Source: Cypionkella sp.
GTDB taxonomy: Bacteria > Pseudomonadota > Alphaproteobacteria > Rhodobacterales > Rhodobacteraceae
Assembly (NCBI GenBank): GCA_025458085.1
Contig: JALOTC010000010.1
Location: forward strand, 1 to 41,276
Direction: 5' to 3'
Length of the DNA stretch: 41,276 bases
The notes under the pieces: generated by a model
Databases searched by the model: none
What the model was told of the DNA's origin: nothing
The model's input: the letters and a program-made list of their open reading frames with translations, nothing else
In this document: positions 29,453 to 40,400 of the stretch, in pieces
How the letters are laid out: every line of letters starts with the position of its first letter
Numbering within the stretch: the first letter of the stretch is position 1
Position numbers and translations under genes: made by a program

Positions 29453-30442
29453 TCACAGAAACCCCGCCGCCAAATGCAATTCCCCCGTCTCTCGCCCGCG
29501 CCAATTGCGTTGCCGCCCTGGCAGCCGCTTCTGCGCCATGGGATGCCCCGCCTCCAGCACACCATAGCGCGCCAAAAGCGCCGTGATCACCGCCTCCGAT
29601 GCCCGCGTCGCGCCATCAGCGATCTTGACCGCAATCCCCATCCGCCGCTCCGGCAGGATGGCGACGAAAACCGCCTCCGCCCCCGTCTTGATCGCAACCC
29701 GGTGGTCCATCGCGCGCATCAATTCGGTACAGGCACGGCCCTCACCCGCAACCAGTTCCGGGTGCCGCGCCATGGCCCGGTGCAGCCGCACCATCGCACG
29801 TTCGCGCATCGACCCATCCTCGCGCGCGGCGGCAAAGGCCTGCATCGCCCGCGCCAATCCTGTCAACGACATTGCGAAATTCGGGGCCGAACAGCCATCG
29901 ACCCCCCAGCCCGCCACGGCCTCGCCCGTCACTTCTTCCGTCGCTTGCCGGATCGCACGCTGCAAGGGATGGTCGATCTCCACATACTCCGGCCCCGCTT
30001 TCAGATGCCGACTTGCGGTAACAAACCCGCAATGCTTGCCCGAGCAGTTGTTGTGCAGCTGGCACGGCACCTCACCGCCCCGGATCAGCCGGTCCCGCTC
30101 CTCCCGGTCATAGGGTTCATGCGCCCCACAGCGCAGATCCCCCTCCCCAAGCCCCAGATCGGCCAGCCAGCGCGCGGCCATGCCCACATGCAGCGCCGCC
30201 CCCTGATGGCTCGCGCAAGACAGCGCCAGATGCCTGTCGGTCAGACCCGCCGCATCGGCCGCCCCGCTTTCGACCAAAGGCAGCGCCTGAATCATCTTGC
30301 AAGACGACCGGGGAAAAATGACCTCAGCCGGGTTACCCCAGGCCTCCAGCAAGCCAGAGTCCCCCCACACCACGGCATGTCCGGCATGGGCACTTTCCTT
30401 TTGCCCACCGCGCCAAAGTTCGACCATCGGCTGCGCCAGCAT
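29453..30442 (-). CDS. L-asparaginase, rhizobial (AnsA/PF06089) type
   Basis: MVELWRGGQKESAHAGHAVVWGDSG...FPRSSCKMIQALPLVESGAAD...LALSCASHQG...NNCSGKHCGFV...GWGVDGCSAPNFAMSL. Confidence 0.9.
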   Translation of the reverse strand: MLAQPMVELWRGGQKESAHAGHAVVWGDSGLLEAWGNPAEVIFPRSSCKMIQALPLVESGAADAAGLTDRHLALSCASHQGAALHVGMAARWLADLGLGEGDLRCGAHEPYDREERDRLIRGGEVPCQLHNNCSGKHCGFVTASRHLKAGPEYVEIDHPLQRAIRQATEEVTGEAVAGWGVDGCSAPNFAMSLTGLARAMQAFAAAREDGSMRERAMVRLHRAMARHPELVAGEGRACTELMRAMDHRVAIKTGAEAVFVAILPERRMGIAVKIADGATRASEAVITALLARYGVLEAGHPMAQKRLPGRQRNWRGRETGELHLAAGFL

Positions 30443-30626
30443 GCTTTCTCTCCGAATTTCCGCGTCACACATGCGCGATTTGTCGCCCATGGGTCTTTCA
30501 CCACTTGGACATTCTGCGCTAAGAAAGGGATATCGGCAGAAACGCCCCCGCGCCAGTTCAAACAAACCGGGTCCACCCGGCGGCCTGCGGGCAGAGGCAA
30601 GTGACAGCTTGGAGGCTGTGATCGAC

Positions 30627-31151
30627 ATGACTTCTTCCATCATGCGCGTCATTCTGGCGGCAACCCTCGCCCTCGGCACCGCGCCTGCCATCGCGCAGGA
30701 ATCCACGAACCAAGTTGCCGTCCGCACGGATTGGAGCGTGTTCACCGAGGAAAGCCCGAAAGAATGCTGGGGCGTGTCCAAGCCGCGCGAAACAGTGAAC
30801 TCGCGCAATGGCCAGCCGGTTTCGGTGCGCCGTGGCGATATCCTCCTCTTTGTCACCTTCCGCCCCGGCTCTGGCGCGAATGGGGAAATCTCCTTTACCG
30901 GCGGCTATCCTTTCGCCAATGGCTCTACCGTCTCGATGAATGTGGATGGCCGCAATTTCGACCTCTTCACCGATGGCGAATGGGCATGGCCCGGCAGTGC
31001 CGAGGCCGATGCCGCCCTCCTCGCCGCGATGAAGGCAGGCCAGACCGCCATCCTGACCGCACGCTCGGGTCGCGGCACGGAAACCCGCGATACCTTTAGC
31101 CTGCGGGGCTTTACCGCCGCGATGCAAGAAGCCGAGTCGCGCTGCCGCTAA
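30627..31151 (+). CDS. Invasion-associated locus B (IalB) family protein
   Basis: Signal peptide MRVILAATLALGTAPAIAQ; TDWSVFTEESPKECWGVSKPRETVNSRNGQPVSVRRGDILLFVTFRPG. Confidence 0.8.
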   Translation: MTSSIMRVILAATLALGTAPAIAQESTNQVAVRTDWSVFTEESPKECWGVSKPRETVNSRNGQPVSVRRGDILLFVTFRPGSGANGEISFTGGYPFANGSTVSMNVDGRNFDLFTDGEWAWPGSAEADAALLAAMKAGQTAILTARSGRGTETRDTFSLRGFTAAMQEAESRCR

Positions 31152-31174
31152 TCGTGCGGCACATCGCGCCCCAA

Positions 31175-31199
31175 CGCCCCGGCCCGTCCGGGGCGCTTT
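31175..31199 (+). terminator. Terminator-like hairpin after IalB gene
   Basis: CGCCCCGG-CCCGT-CCGGGGCG followed by CTTTGCTTT. Confidence 0.6.
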
Positions 31200-31265
31200 G
31201 CTTTGGCGGTTCCTTTTTCGCGAAAATCGCCTATATAGCCCCCATTCCCAGCATCGGACCCGCCC

Positions 31266-32459
31266 ATGACCGCCCCGGCCCCCCTTCCCTCGGCCCCCAT
31301 CACCCAAGATGTCCTGACGCTTCCGCGCAAATTGCCCGAAGGCGGCAAGGTCAATATCATCGGGCTAACGCGCGACCAGTTGCGCGCGGCACTGATCGCG
31401 GCAGGGACGCCGGAAAAACAGGCCAAGATGCGGCTTGGGCAAATCTGGCAATGGGTCTATCACTTTGGCCTGCGCGATTTCGCCGCTATGACGAACCTTG
31501 CCAAGGACTACCGCGCCCTTCTGGCCGATCACTTCGAAATCGCCCTGCCGGAAATCGTCACCCGCCAAATCTCGGCCGATGGCACGCGCAAATACCTGCT
31601 GCGCATCGCGGGCGGGCATGAGGTCGAGGCGGTCTATATCCCCGAAGAAAACCGCGGCACGCTCTGCATCTCCTCCCAGGTCGGCTGCACGCTCACCTGC
31701 TCCTTCTGCCATACCGGCACCCAGAAACTCGTCCGCAACCTTACGCCTGCGGAAATCGTCGGCCAGTTGATGGTCGCCCGCGATGACCTTGGCGAATGGC
31801 CAGAACCCGGCGCGCCCAAGAACGAAACCCGCCTAGTCAGCAATGTCGTACTGATGGGCATGGGCGAGCCGCTGTACAATTTCGAAGGCGTCCGCGATGC
31901 GATGCGCGTGGTGATGGATGGCGAGGGGCTCAGCCTCTCGCGCCGCCGCATCACCCTTTCCACCAGCGGTGTCGTGCCCGAAATCGCCCGCTGCGCCGAA
32001 GAAATCGGCTGCCTTCTGGCGGTCAGCTTCCACGCCACGACCGATGAGGTGCGCGACCGCCTCGTGCCGATCAACAAACGCTGGAACATCGAAACGCTGC
32101 TGAACGCGCTGCGCGATTATCCGCGCCTATCAAATTCGGAACGGATCACCTTTGAATATGTCATGCTCAAAGGCGTGAATGACAGCGATGCCGATGCCCG
32201 CCGTCTGGTCAAGCTGATCGCGGGGATACCGGCCAAGATCAACCTGATCCCGTTCAACGAATGGCCCGGCGCGCCCTATGAACGCTCCGATTGGGAACGG
32301 ATCGAGGCTTTTGCCGACATCATTTACAAAGCAGGCTATGCCAGCCCCATCCGCACCCCACGCGGCGAAGATATCATGGCCGCCTGCGGGCAGTTGAAAT
32401 CTGCCACCGAACGCGCCCGCAAATCTGCCAAAGAAATCGCCGCCGAGGCGGGGCTGTAA
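31266..32459 (+). CDS. rlmN: 23S rRNA (adenine2503-C2)-methyltransferase, radical SAM
   Basis: [65 protein letters not shown]. Confidence 0.97.
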   Translation: MTAPAPLPSAPITQDVLTLPRKLPEGGKVNIIGLTRDQLRAALIAAGTPEKQAKMRLGQIWQWVYHFGLRDFAAMTNLAKDYRALLADHFEIALPEIVTRQISADGTRKYLLRIAGGHEVEAVYIPEENRGTLCISSQVGCTLTCSFCHTGTQKLVRNLTPAEIVGQLMVARDDLGEWPEPGAPKNETRLVSNVVLMGMGEPLYNFEGVRDAMRVVMDGEGLSLSRRRITLSTSGVVPEIARCAEEIGCLLAVSFHATTDEVRDRLVPINKRWNIETLLNALRDYPRLSNSERITFEYVMLKGVNDSDADARRLVKLIAGIPAKINLIPFNEWPGAPYERSDWERIEAFADIIYKAGYASPIRTPRGEDIMAACGQLKSATERARKSAKEIAAEAGL

Positions 32460-32468
32460 GGCCCGCCT

Positions 32469-34334
32469 CTAGCTGCGGGCGTGAAAGAAATCGTGGATGG
32501 TCTGGGCCATGGCCTCAGAAATACCCTCCACCTGCTTCAAATCCTCCACCCCGGCCCGCGCCACGGCCTTGGCGCTGCCGAAATGGGCGAGAAGGGCGCG
32601 CTTGCGCCCCGCGCCCACACCCGGCACCTCGTCGAGCGGCGTGGCCCCCACGGCCTTGGCCCGCTTGGCCACATGCGCGCCATTGGCCCAGCGATGCGCC
32701 TCATCTCGCAAGCGCTGCACGAAATACAGCACCGGGTCATTGCGTTGCAGCGCAAAGGCAGGTTCGCCGGGGCGGTAGAATTCTTCCTTCCCCGCATCCC
32801 GATCAATCCCCTTGGCGACGCCCACAAAGGGAATGTCATCCACCCCCAGTTCCGCCATGATCTCTCCCACGGCAGAAACCTGCCCCGCGCCACCATCAAT
32901 CAGCAACAGGTCTGGCCAAGCGTCGGACTTCCGCTCCGGGTCCTCCTTCAACAGCCGCTCAAAGCGCCGGGTCAGCACCTCTTTCATCATGCCGAAGTCA
33001 TCCCCCTGACGCCCGGCCTCGCCCCGAATGTTGAACTTGCGGTATTGCGATTTCAGGAACCCCTCCGCCCCCGCCACGACCATCCCGCCCACGGCATCCG
33101 CGCCCTGAATGTGGGCGTTGTCGTAAATCTCGATCCGCCGGGGCGGGGCCTCAAGATCAAAGGCCTCGGCCAGCCCCGCCAGCAGCTTGTTCTGCGTGCT
33201 CGTCTCCGCCATCTTCCGCGCCAAAGCCTCGCGCGCATTGCGGGCGGCGTTTTCCACCAGCTCCGCCTTCTCCCCCCGCTGCGGCACGGCCAGTTCCACC
33301 TTGCGCCCCGCACGGGCAGACAGCGCCTCTACGACCAGATCCTCATCCTCCACCGGATGGGACAGAAGGATCAGCTTCGGCGGGTCCTTGTCGTCATAGA
33401 ATTGGGTCAGGAAAGCGGTCAGGATCTCCGCCTCCTCCGCCCCCGCCCCGGTGCGCGGATAGAAATCCCGGTTCCCCCAGCTTTGGTTCGCGCGAATAAA
33501 GAACACCTGCACACAGGCCTGCCCACCCTCCAGATGCAGCGCGATCACATCCGCCTCGGCCACACCGCGCGGGTTGATCCCCTGCGATTGCTGCACATTG
33601 GTCAGCGCCCGGATCCGGTCGCGCAGCGCAGCGGCGCGTTCAAATTCCATCGCCTCTGACGCCTCGGCCATGCCGCGCGCCAATTCCGCCTGCACTGCCG
33701 TGGATTTGCCCTGCAAGAACCGCTCGGCATCCGAAACAAGCTCCGCATAGCCCTCGGCGCTGATCTTGCCCACACAGGGCGCGCTGCACCGCTTGATCTG
33801 ATATTGCAGGCAGGGCCGCGTGCGGCTTTCAAACATCGCATCCGAACAATTGCGCAGCAAAAACACCTTCTGCAACTGGTTCAGCGTTCGGTTCACTGCC
33901 CCCGCACTGGCAAAGGGGCCATAGTAACTGCCCTTCTCCGACTTCTTCCCCCGATGCTTCTTGATCTGCGGAAAGGGATGCGCCTTCGAAATCAGGATAT
34001 TCGGGAAACTCTTGTCATCCCGCATCAGCACATTGTAACGCGGCTTCAACTGCTTGATCAGGTTCTGCTCTAAAAGCAGCGCCTCCACCTCGGTCCGTGT
34101 GGTCAGAAACATCATGCTGGCGGTTTCAAAGATCATCCGCGCAATCCGCGCCGAATGACCCGTGCCGCGCGCATAATTCGACACGCGGTTCTTCAGGTTC
34201 CGCGCCTTGCCAACATACAGGACCTCGCCCTTGGCATTCAGCATCCGATAGACGCCGGGCGAGCCATCCAGCGTCTTGAGATAGCCCTGAATCACGGCCT
34301 GCCCGGTCGGGGCAGATTGGGTCTCGTCTGTCAT
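32469..34334 (-). CDS. uvrC: Excinuclease ABC subunit C (alternative start at 34382)
   Basis: [73 protein letters not shown]-terminal HhH. Confidence 0.96.
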   Translation of the reverse strand: MTDETQSAPTGQAVIQGYLKTLDGSPGVYRMLNAKGEVLYVGKARNLKNRVSNYARGTGHSARIARMIFETASMMFLTTRTEVEALLLEQNLIKQLKPRYNVLMRDDKSFPNILISKAHPFPQIKKHRGKKSEKGSYYGPFASAGAVNRTLNQLQKVFLLRNCSDAMFESRTRPCLQYQIKRCSAPCVGKISAEGYAELVSDAERFLQGKSTAVQAELARGMAEASEAMEFERAAALRDRIRALTNVQQSQGINPRGVAEADVIALHLEGGQACVQVFFIRANQSWGNRDFYPRTGAGAEEAEILTAFLTQFYDDKDPPKLILLSHPVEDEDLVVEALSARAGRKVELAVPQRGEKAELVENAARNAREALARKMAETSTQNKLLAGLAEAFDLEAPPRRIEIYDNAHIQGADAVGGMVVAGAEGFLKSQYRKFNIRGEAGRQGDDFGMMKEVLTRRFERLLKEDPERKSDAWPDLLLIDGGAGQVSAVGEIMAELGVDDIPFVGVAKGIDRDAGKEEFYRPGEPAFALQRNDPVLYFVQRLRDEAHRWANGAHVAKRAKAVGATPLDEVPGVGAGRKRALLAHFGSAKAVARAGVEDLKQVEGISEAMAQTIHDFFHARS

Positions 34335-34652
34335 CGCGCCGGTGCCGATTTGAAGGGTTTCGGAGTCATCGATTCTGCTCATGGCTGCAACGATCCGTGG
34401 CCGGGGGCAAGAGCAAAGACATCCACCATTTATGTGGATAACTCTGCGGAAAAACTTTCCAAAGCGCCGATTTTCCCTTGCTGCAAAGCGCTTTCTTCAA
34501 GATGCCTAAAAAACCAGCAAAACTGCAACTATTTGATTTACCTTGAAAGATTTATTAATTTTCCCCAAATCCTTGAAAAATTAGGGATTTTGTAACGGCT
34601 ACGTGACCGAACCGCCGAAAGTGGACAAGTCAAGGTAGTATGCAGCCACAGC

Positions 34653-35426
34653 CTACTCCACCCCCATCACATCGGGCGTTTCCCATCCCAAATGCTGCCC
34701 GCCATCCACCGCGATCATCTGCCCCGTCACCGCCGGGGAATCGAGGAAAAACCCAAGCGCTGCCGTGATCCCTTCGGGGCTGGCGCCTCGGCCCAGAACC
34801 GTCGCCGCCCGTTGCCGCGCGAATTGCTCGGCGCTCTGCCGCCCGCCTTGCAGCGTCGGCCCGGGGCCGATCCCGTTCACCCGCACATGGGGCGCAAGCC
34901 CCTGTGCCGCCGTCCGTGTCAGCGCCCAAAGCCCCATCTTGGCCAGCGTATAGGTGCTGAATTCCGGCGTCAGCTTGTGAATGCGCTGATCCAGCATATT
35001 CACGATCAGCCCTTGGGCCACAGGCTCCCCCGCCGCATCGGGCAGCGCGTCCGGGCATTGCCGCGCGAAAGCCTGCGTCAGTACATAAGGCGCGCGCAGG
35101 TTCGATTCCATATGCCTGTCCCAACTGTCCCGCGTCGCGGTCTGGATCAGGTCATGTTCAAAGATCGAGGCATTGTTGATCAGCACCGTCAAAGGCCCCA
35201 GCGCCGCCACCGCCCGCGGCACCAGCGCCTCCACCTCCGCCTCTTCCAAGATATCGGCCTGCAACGTCACCGCGCGCCGCCCCATGGCGCGGATCTCCTC
35301 GGCGACAGCCTCGGCCTCTGCCGCAGAGGTGGCATAATGCACCGCCACATCATGCCCCCGCCGCGCCAAATACAGCGCCATGGCGCGGCCCAACCGCCGC
35401 CCCGCGCCCGTCACCAATGCCGTCAT
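34653..35426 (-). CDS. SDR family oxidoreductase (FolM/pteridine-reductase-like)
   Basis: MTALVTGAGRRLGRAMALYLARRGHDVAVHY...LINNASIFEHD...YTLAKMGLWALTRTAAQGLAPHVRVNGIGPGPTL. Confidence 0.88.
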   Translation of the reverse strand: MTALVTGAGRRLGRAMALYLARRGHDVAVHYATSAAEAEAVAEEIRAMGRRAVTLQADILEEAEVEALVPRAVAALGPLTVLINNASIFEHDLIQTATRDSWDRHMESNLRAPYVLTQAFARQCPDALPDAAGEPVAQGLIVNMLDQRIHKLTPEFSTYTLAKMGLWALTRTAAQGLAPHVRVNGIGPGPTLQGGRQSAEQFARQRAATVLGRGASPEGITAALGFFLDSPAVTGQMIAVDGGQHLGWETPDVMGVE

Positions 35427-35430
35427 GTAT

Positions 35431-35613
35431 TCAACCCTTCTTGCCGCAGTCGCACGTCTTGCCAATGACATAGCGCCCGCAGGCTTTGCAGACAGGGTTG
35501 CGCCGCGTGATCCGCTTCATGCCCCGCGACATGGCCCCCGGAAACAGCGCCTTGCCAATCATACCCAGAAGCACCATCGCCAGCAGAAAGACGAGGATGG
35601 TCTTGAGCAGCAT
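35431..35613 (-). CDS. 60-aa protein: TM segment plus C-terminal Cys4 zinc-ribbon-like motif
   Basis: MLLKTILVFLLAMVLLGMIGKALFPGAMSRGMKRITRRNPVCKACGRYVIGKTCDCGKKG. Confidence 0.7.
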   Translation of the reverse strand: MLLKTILVFLLAMVLLGMIGKALFPGAMSRGMKRITRRNPVCKACGRYVIGKTCDCGKKG

Positions 35614-35614
35614 C

Positions 35615-36409
35615 CTAAAGCCCGTAGCGCGCCCAAAGCGCGCGCTCCTCGACCGAGGCCATCACCGTATCCGTCATGGTCAGGCCAAAGCGCTGCAACA
35701 GGCTCCGCTTCTGGCCAAAGGGCACCAACCGCACCTTCTCGCCGTAAAGCTCCTTCAGCTTGGGCCGCAGATGGGCCACGCCATCGGCCAGCCCCATCTC
35801 CACCGCGCCCGCACCCACCCAGATATCGGCGTTGAACAGATCCGCCCCTTCCTTCAGCCGCGCGCCGCGCCGCGCCTGCACATGGGCGATGAAATTCTGA
35901 TGCACGGGGGCAAGCAGCGCCTCGATCCGCGCCACATCTTCGGGCGTTTCCGGCTTGAACGGATCGGCGAAACTCTTCGACCGCCCCGCCGTATGCACGC
36001 GCCGTTCCACCCCTTGGCGCTGCATCAATTCGGTAAAGCCAAAACCCGCATAGATCACCCCGATCGACCCAAGGATCGACGAGGCATCGACCCAAATGTC
36101 ATCCGCCGCGCAGGCCAGCCAATAGCCGCCCGAAGCGGCCACATCTTCGACAAAGGCGTGAACGGGAACCTTCTTGTCCTCTGCCAAACGGCGGATGCGC
36201 GCGGCAATCAGGCTCGATTGCACCGCCGACCCGCCGGGGGAATTGATCACAAGCGCCACCGCCGCAGGCTTGCCCTTGGCAAAGGCACGCTCCACCAAAG
36301 GCGCAACGGATTGGTCAGACAAGGACCTTGCGCCAGCACCAATCGCGCCCTGAAGGCGGATCACCGGCACATAGGCGGGTTTCGGCAAAAAGGGGATCAG
36401 ATGTTTCAT
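35615..36409 (-). CDS. S49 family (SppA/SohB-like) peptidase
   Basis: VIRLQGAIGAG...ALVINSPGGSAVQSSLIAARIRRLAEDKKVPVHAFVEDVAASGGYWLACAADDIWVDASSILGSIGVIY. Confidence 0.93.
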   Translation of the reverse strand: MKHLIPFLPKPAYVPVIRLQGAIGAGARSLSDQSVAPLVERAFAKGKPAAVALVINSPGGSAVQSSLIAARIRRLAEDKKVPVHAFVEDVAASGGYWLACAADDIWVDASSILGSIGVIYAGFGFTELMQRQGVERRVHTAGRSKSFADPFKPETPEDVARIEALLAPVHQNFIAHVQARRGARLKEGADLFNADIWVGAGAVEMGLADGVAHLRPKLKELYGEKVRLVPFGQKRSLLQRFGLTMTDTVMASVEERALWARYGL

Positions 36410-36454
36410 ACCCCAGAGGTAAGCCGCCACCCCCGCCGCAACAAGGGGGCGTCG

Positions 36455-36664
36455 TCAGTGCTGCTGCACCCGCCGATAGTCCATCGGCTGGGTCTGGCTA
36501 AGCCGCATATAGGCAAAGACCCCGGTCAGGAAGCCGATGGCAGCCAGAACCGCCGCCACGATGATCTGATCAGACTGATGGCTTTCCGCCGACAGTGCCA
36601 GATAGCCAAAGGCCCAGAAGCCGGACCAGCTCACGACGCACAAAAGCGCGACGATCTTGTTCAT
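36455..36664 (-). CDS. Hypothetical small membrane protein (69 aa)
   Basis: MNKIVALLCVVSWSGFWAFGYLALSAESHQSDQIIVAAVLAAIGFLTGVFAYMRLSQ..., two TM segments. Confidence 0.7.
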   Translation of the reverse strand: MNKIVALLCVVSWSGFWAFGYLALSAESHQSDQIIVAAVLAAIGFLTGVFAYMRLSQTQPMDYRRVQQH

Positions 36665-36742
36665 GACGAAACCTCCCGAAAGCCGGCCCTCCCCGGCCAG
36701 CCCTTGCGCCGATCATAGCGCGAAACATGCATATGTCTCGCC

Positions 36743-37423
36743 CTATTTCGCGCGGTCGTCCCCCTCTCCCTTGGGCAAGAGGGCGAGCGTCAGAACATGC
36801 CCCGCCGCATGGGTCAGCCGCCCGGCAATCTCGGCCCCCGCCGCAAAGGGCGCAATCGGCCCGGCAAAGCGGGCGACGAAACCCGCCTGTTCCACCGCAA
36901 CCGTCATCTGTTCAAATCCGAACAAAGTCTGGCTCACCGGATATTGCGCCTTGTAGGCCGCCTCCTTGGCCGAAAAGGCCACCTTGGCCGCAAGCCCCCG
37001 CGCCTCTGGCGCAAGCCGCATCAAGGCCATCTGTTCGTCGGGCAGCAGGATCGTATCCCACAGATCGCGCGGCAGCGGCGTCGCCTCCTCCAGATCAAGG
37101 CCAAGCCCCGCAAAACCATGCGACAGCCCCACCACCGCCAGACAGGCCCCGGCGGTATGGGTGATCGACCCCACCACCCCCACAGGCCAGACCGGCGCAC
37201 GATCCGCGCCTTGCGGCACCGCCACGGGTGGCAGGCCAATCTCGGCCATCGCCGCCCGCGCCGCCGCCCGCCCCGCCGCAAATTCCCGCAACCGGGCAGG
37301 CAGGGCATGGGGCAAGGCCTCACCAGGCAACAGCGCATGATCCCGCCCCGGATCGGCCCAGCCGCAGCCAAGCCCCGCCGGCACAAGCCCCCGCAGCGCA
37401 GAGAGCAGCACCTCCTCAGGCAT
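36743..37423 (-). CDS. 4'-phosphopantetheinyl transferase, Sfp/EntD type
   Basis: PVWPVGVVGSITHTAGACLAVVG, GLDLEEATPL, AKVAFSAKEAAYKAQYP; 8-nt overlap with NRPS 3' end. Confidence 0.9.
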   Translation of the reverse strand: MPEEVLLSALRGLVPAGLGCGWADPGRDHALLPGEALPHALPARLREFAAGRAAARAAMAEIGLPPVAVPQGADRAPVWPVGVVGSITHTAGACLAVVGLSHGFAGLGLDLEEATPLPRDLWDTILLPDEQMALMRLAPEARGLAAKVAFSAKEAAYKAQYPVSQTLFGFEQMTVAVEQAGFVARFAGPIAPFAAGAEIAGRLTHAAGHVLTLALLPKGEGDDRAK

Positions 37424-40400
37424 CCACGCCCGACCGTGCCGCCCGCATCGCCCGCCGCCGCGCCATGGCCTCGGCCCGCGCATCAGCCTGTGTGGCAATC
37501 CCCGCAACAGGCCCCGCGGCGTTCACGGCAGCCGCGGCTGGCGCAGGCTTTGGCCTGTCATCCAAATGCCGCGCCAAGGCCTCCAAGGTGGGAAAACGGA
37601 AGATATCCGTGATCGACAACCGCGCCGCACCCAACTGATCGCGGATTTCCCGATGCACCTGCACCGCCAGCAACGAATGGCCGCCCAGCGCAAAGAAATT
37701 GTCCTTCGCCCCCACCTTTGGAACGCCCAGCACCCGCGCCCAAATCGCCGCCAGTTGCGCAGCAACTCCCGTCTCGGGCGCCTCAAAGGCCACAGGCGCA
37801 GGCACAGCCGCCAATGGCGCAGGCAGGGCCTTGCGGTCCACCTTCCGGTTCGGGGTCAGGGGGAAGGCGGCAAGCCGCACGATCTGGCTCGGCACCATAT
37901 GCGGCGGAAGCCGCGCGCCCAGCTCCGCCTTCAGCCCCGCCTCCTGCGCCGCGCCGGTGACATAGGCCACCAGCCGCAGATCACCGGGGCTATCCTCCCG
38001 CGCCAGAACCACCGCCTGCGTCACGCCGGGCAGCGCCTCCAGCACGGCCTCGATCTCTCCCAACTCGATCCGATAGCCGCGGATCTTCACCTGATGATCC
38101 GCGCGGCCAAGGAATTCCAGCCGCCCATCGGCACGCCAGCGCACCAGATCACCGGTCCGATACATCCGCGCCCCCCAAGGGCAGGCCCGCTCCGCCGTCA
38201 CGAACGGGTCAGGGCGGAACCTCTCCTCCGTCAGATCAGGCCGCTGCCAATAGCCGCGCGTGACGCCATCGCCACCGATCCACAACTCCCCGGCCACACC
38301 GGGAGCCACGGGTTCCCCCGCCGAATCCAGCACGTAAACCTGCTGATTGGCCAAGGGCGTGCCGATCGTCACCGTGCCCTCGCCTGCGCCCACCTCCTCG
38401 ACCGTCGACCAGATCGTGGTCTCCGTCGGCCCATACATGTTGAGGATCCGCGCCTCCGTCGCCTGCCGCAGATCGGCCACCTGCGCCACAGGCAGAGCCT
38501 CGCCCCCGATCATCAGCGTGCTCAGCCCCGACAGCGCCGCCCGCGCCTCGTCGTTCATGGCAATCATCCGCGCCATGCTGGGCGTGCATTGCAGATGGGT
38601 CACCTTGTGGCGGATCAGTTGCGCAGCAATGGAAAAATCATCCGCCTCCACCACGCCCCCCGCATTGGCGCGCCGCACCACCTCGGCCAAGGGGTAAAGC
38701 CCCTCCATCACCTGTTCCGGCGCAATCCCGTAATCGATCAGGCAAGCCACCTCGCCCACACCGATGCGCTTCAACTGCTCCACCCGCGCCAAGGCATCCT
38801 CGACCGTGCCAAACAGCCCCGACTCCTCGAAATAGCGTTGAAAGGCGAAATCAAGGATCGCCGCATTTTCCTCGGCCGAGAGGGTCCGCAGGTCAATGTC
38901 CATCGGGTTGTCAACGCCTTCGGGCTTTTTGAAGGCGGGAAAGGCCCAAGCATATTGCTTCACCAACCCCACCGCCGCGCCCAGATAGGCTTTCATCGGC
39001 CCCTCGGCCACGCGGCGCACCTGGTCGCGGTCACGCCCCACAAAGCTATGCAGCATCAGCGTGACCACACCCGCCTCCGGGTCATGGCCCGCCTTGGCCC
39101 GCGCCGCGCGATAGAGGCGAATTTTCCCCGCCACCTCGTCAATCGACTGGCCCAGCAAATGGGTCAGCACATTGGCCCCCATCTCCCCCGCCTCGCGCCA
39201 TGTCTCGGGGTTGCCTGCCGTAGTCACCCACAGCGGCAATTCCGGCGACACCGGGCGCGGCTGCGTGCGCACGGTAAAGGGCGTGCCATCGGCCTTGGGG
39301 AAATCCACCCCCTCCCCGCGCCACAACCGCCGCAGCTGATCGGCCGCCGCATACATCGCGGCCTTGTTCGCAGGCGGCGTGTTTTCGGGGCGCAGCACAA
39401 AATCCTCGGGCTGCCAGCCGCTCGCAATCGCCATCCCCGCGCGGCCATTCGTCAGGTTGTCGATCACCGCCCATTCTTCGGCAATCCGCGCGGGGTGATG
39501 CAAGGGCACAACGCAAGACCCGGCCCGCACCCCGATGTTTTTCGTCACCGCCGCCACCGCGGCCCCGGTCACGCTCGGGTTCGGATAAGGCCCGCCAAAG
39601 GCATGGAAATGCCGCTCCGGCGTCCAGACCGCCACAAACCCGTGGCGATCCGCAAACTTTGCGCCTTCCAGCAAAAGCTCGTATTTCTTCGGCCCCGCCC
39701 CATCATCATTGCCCCAATAATACAGCGAGAAATCCATCTTCCGCGCCGAGCCGATCCGGCCAGAGGAGACAAGCGCCCGGTTTTCATCCGAGGAAATCAC
39801 CACCTTGAACCCGCGCGCCAGCGTCCAGAACAATTCCAGCACCGAAATGTCGAAGGAAATCGAGGTAACCGCCAGCCAAACCCCGGCCTCCGCCCCGATC
39901 CGCTGATCCATCCCGGTAAAGAAATTGGCGACATTGCGATGTTCGACCATCACCCCCTTGGGCCGCCCCGTCGATCCGCTGGTATAGATCACATAGGCCA
40001 GATCGGCAGGCGTCACGCCACTGTCGGGGTTCGCCTCAGGTGCCGCCGAAATCCGCGCATCGCTATCAAGACACAGACGCTCCACCTCCCCCGGCAAACC
40101 GCCCTCCAGCGCGGCTTGGGTCACGATCACGGCAGAGCCGCTATCTTCGACATAAAGTGCCGTGCGATCCGCCGGATAGGCCGGGTCCATCGGGACATAG
40201 GCCCCGCCCGCCTTCAAAATCCCCAAGGCCCCCACCAGCATGTCAAGGCTGCGGCGGCAATGCAGGCCGACCAAAGCCCCCGGCCCCACGCCCATGCCGC
40301 GCAGCACATGGGCCACCCGGTTCGCGCGGCGGTTCAATTCCGCATAGCTCAGCGTCACGCCTTCAAAACTCACCGCCTCCGCCTCTGGCGTGCGCTGCAC

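Noticed and set aside
33015-33050. UvrC segment [15 protein letters not shown] differs from the common ...LTPGDDFG, and the opposite strand happens to read LTPG (possible micro-inversion)
   Set aside because: Length matches the family and the frame is intact; resemblance on the opposite strand is probably chance, and inverting it does not give the exact expected peptide.
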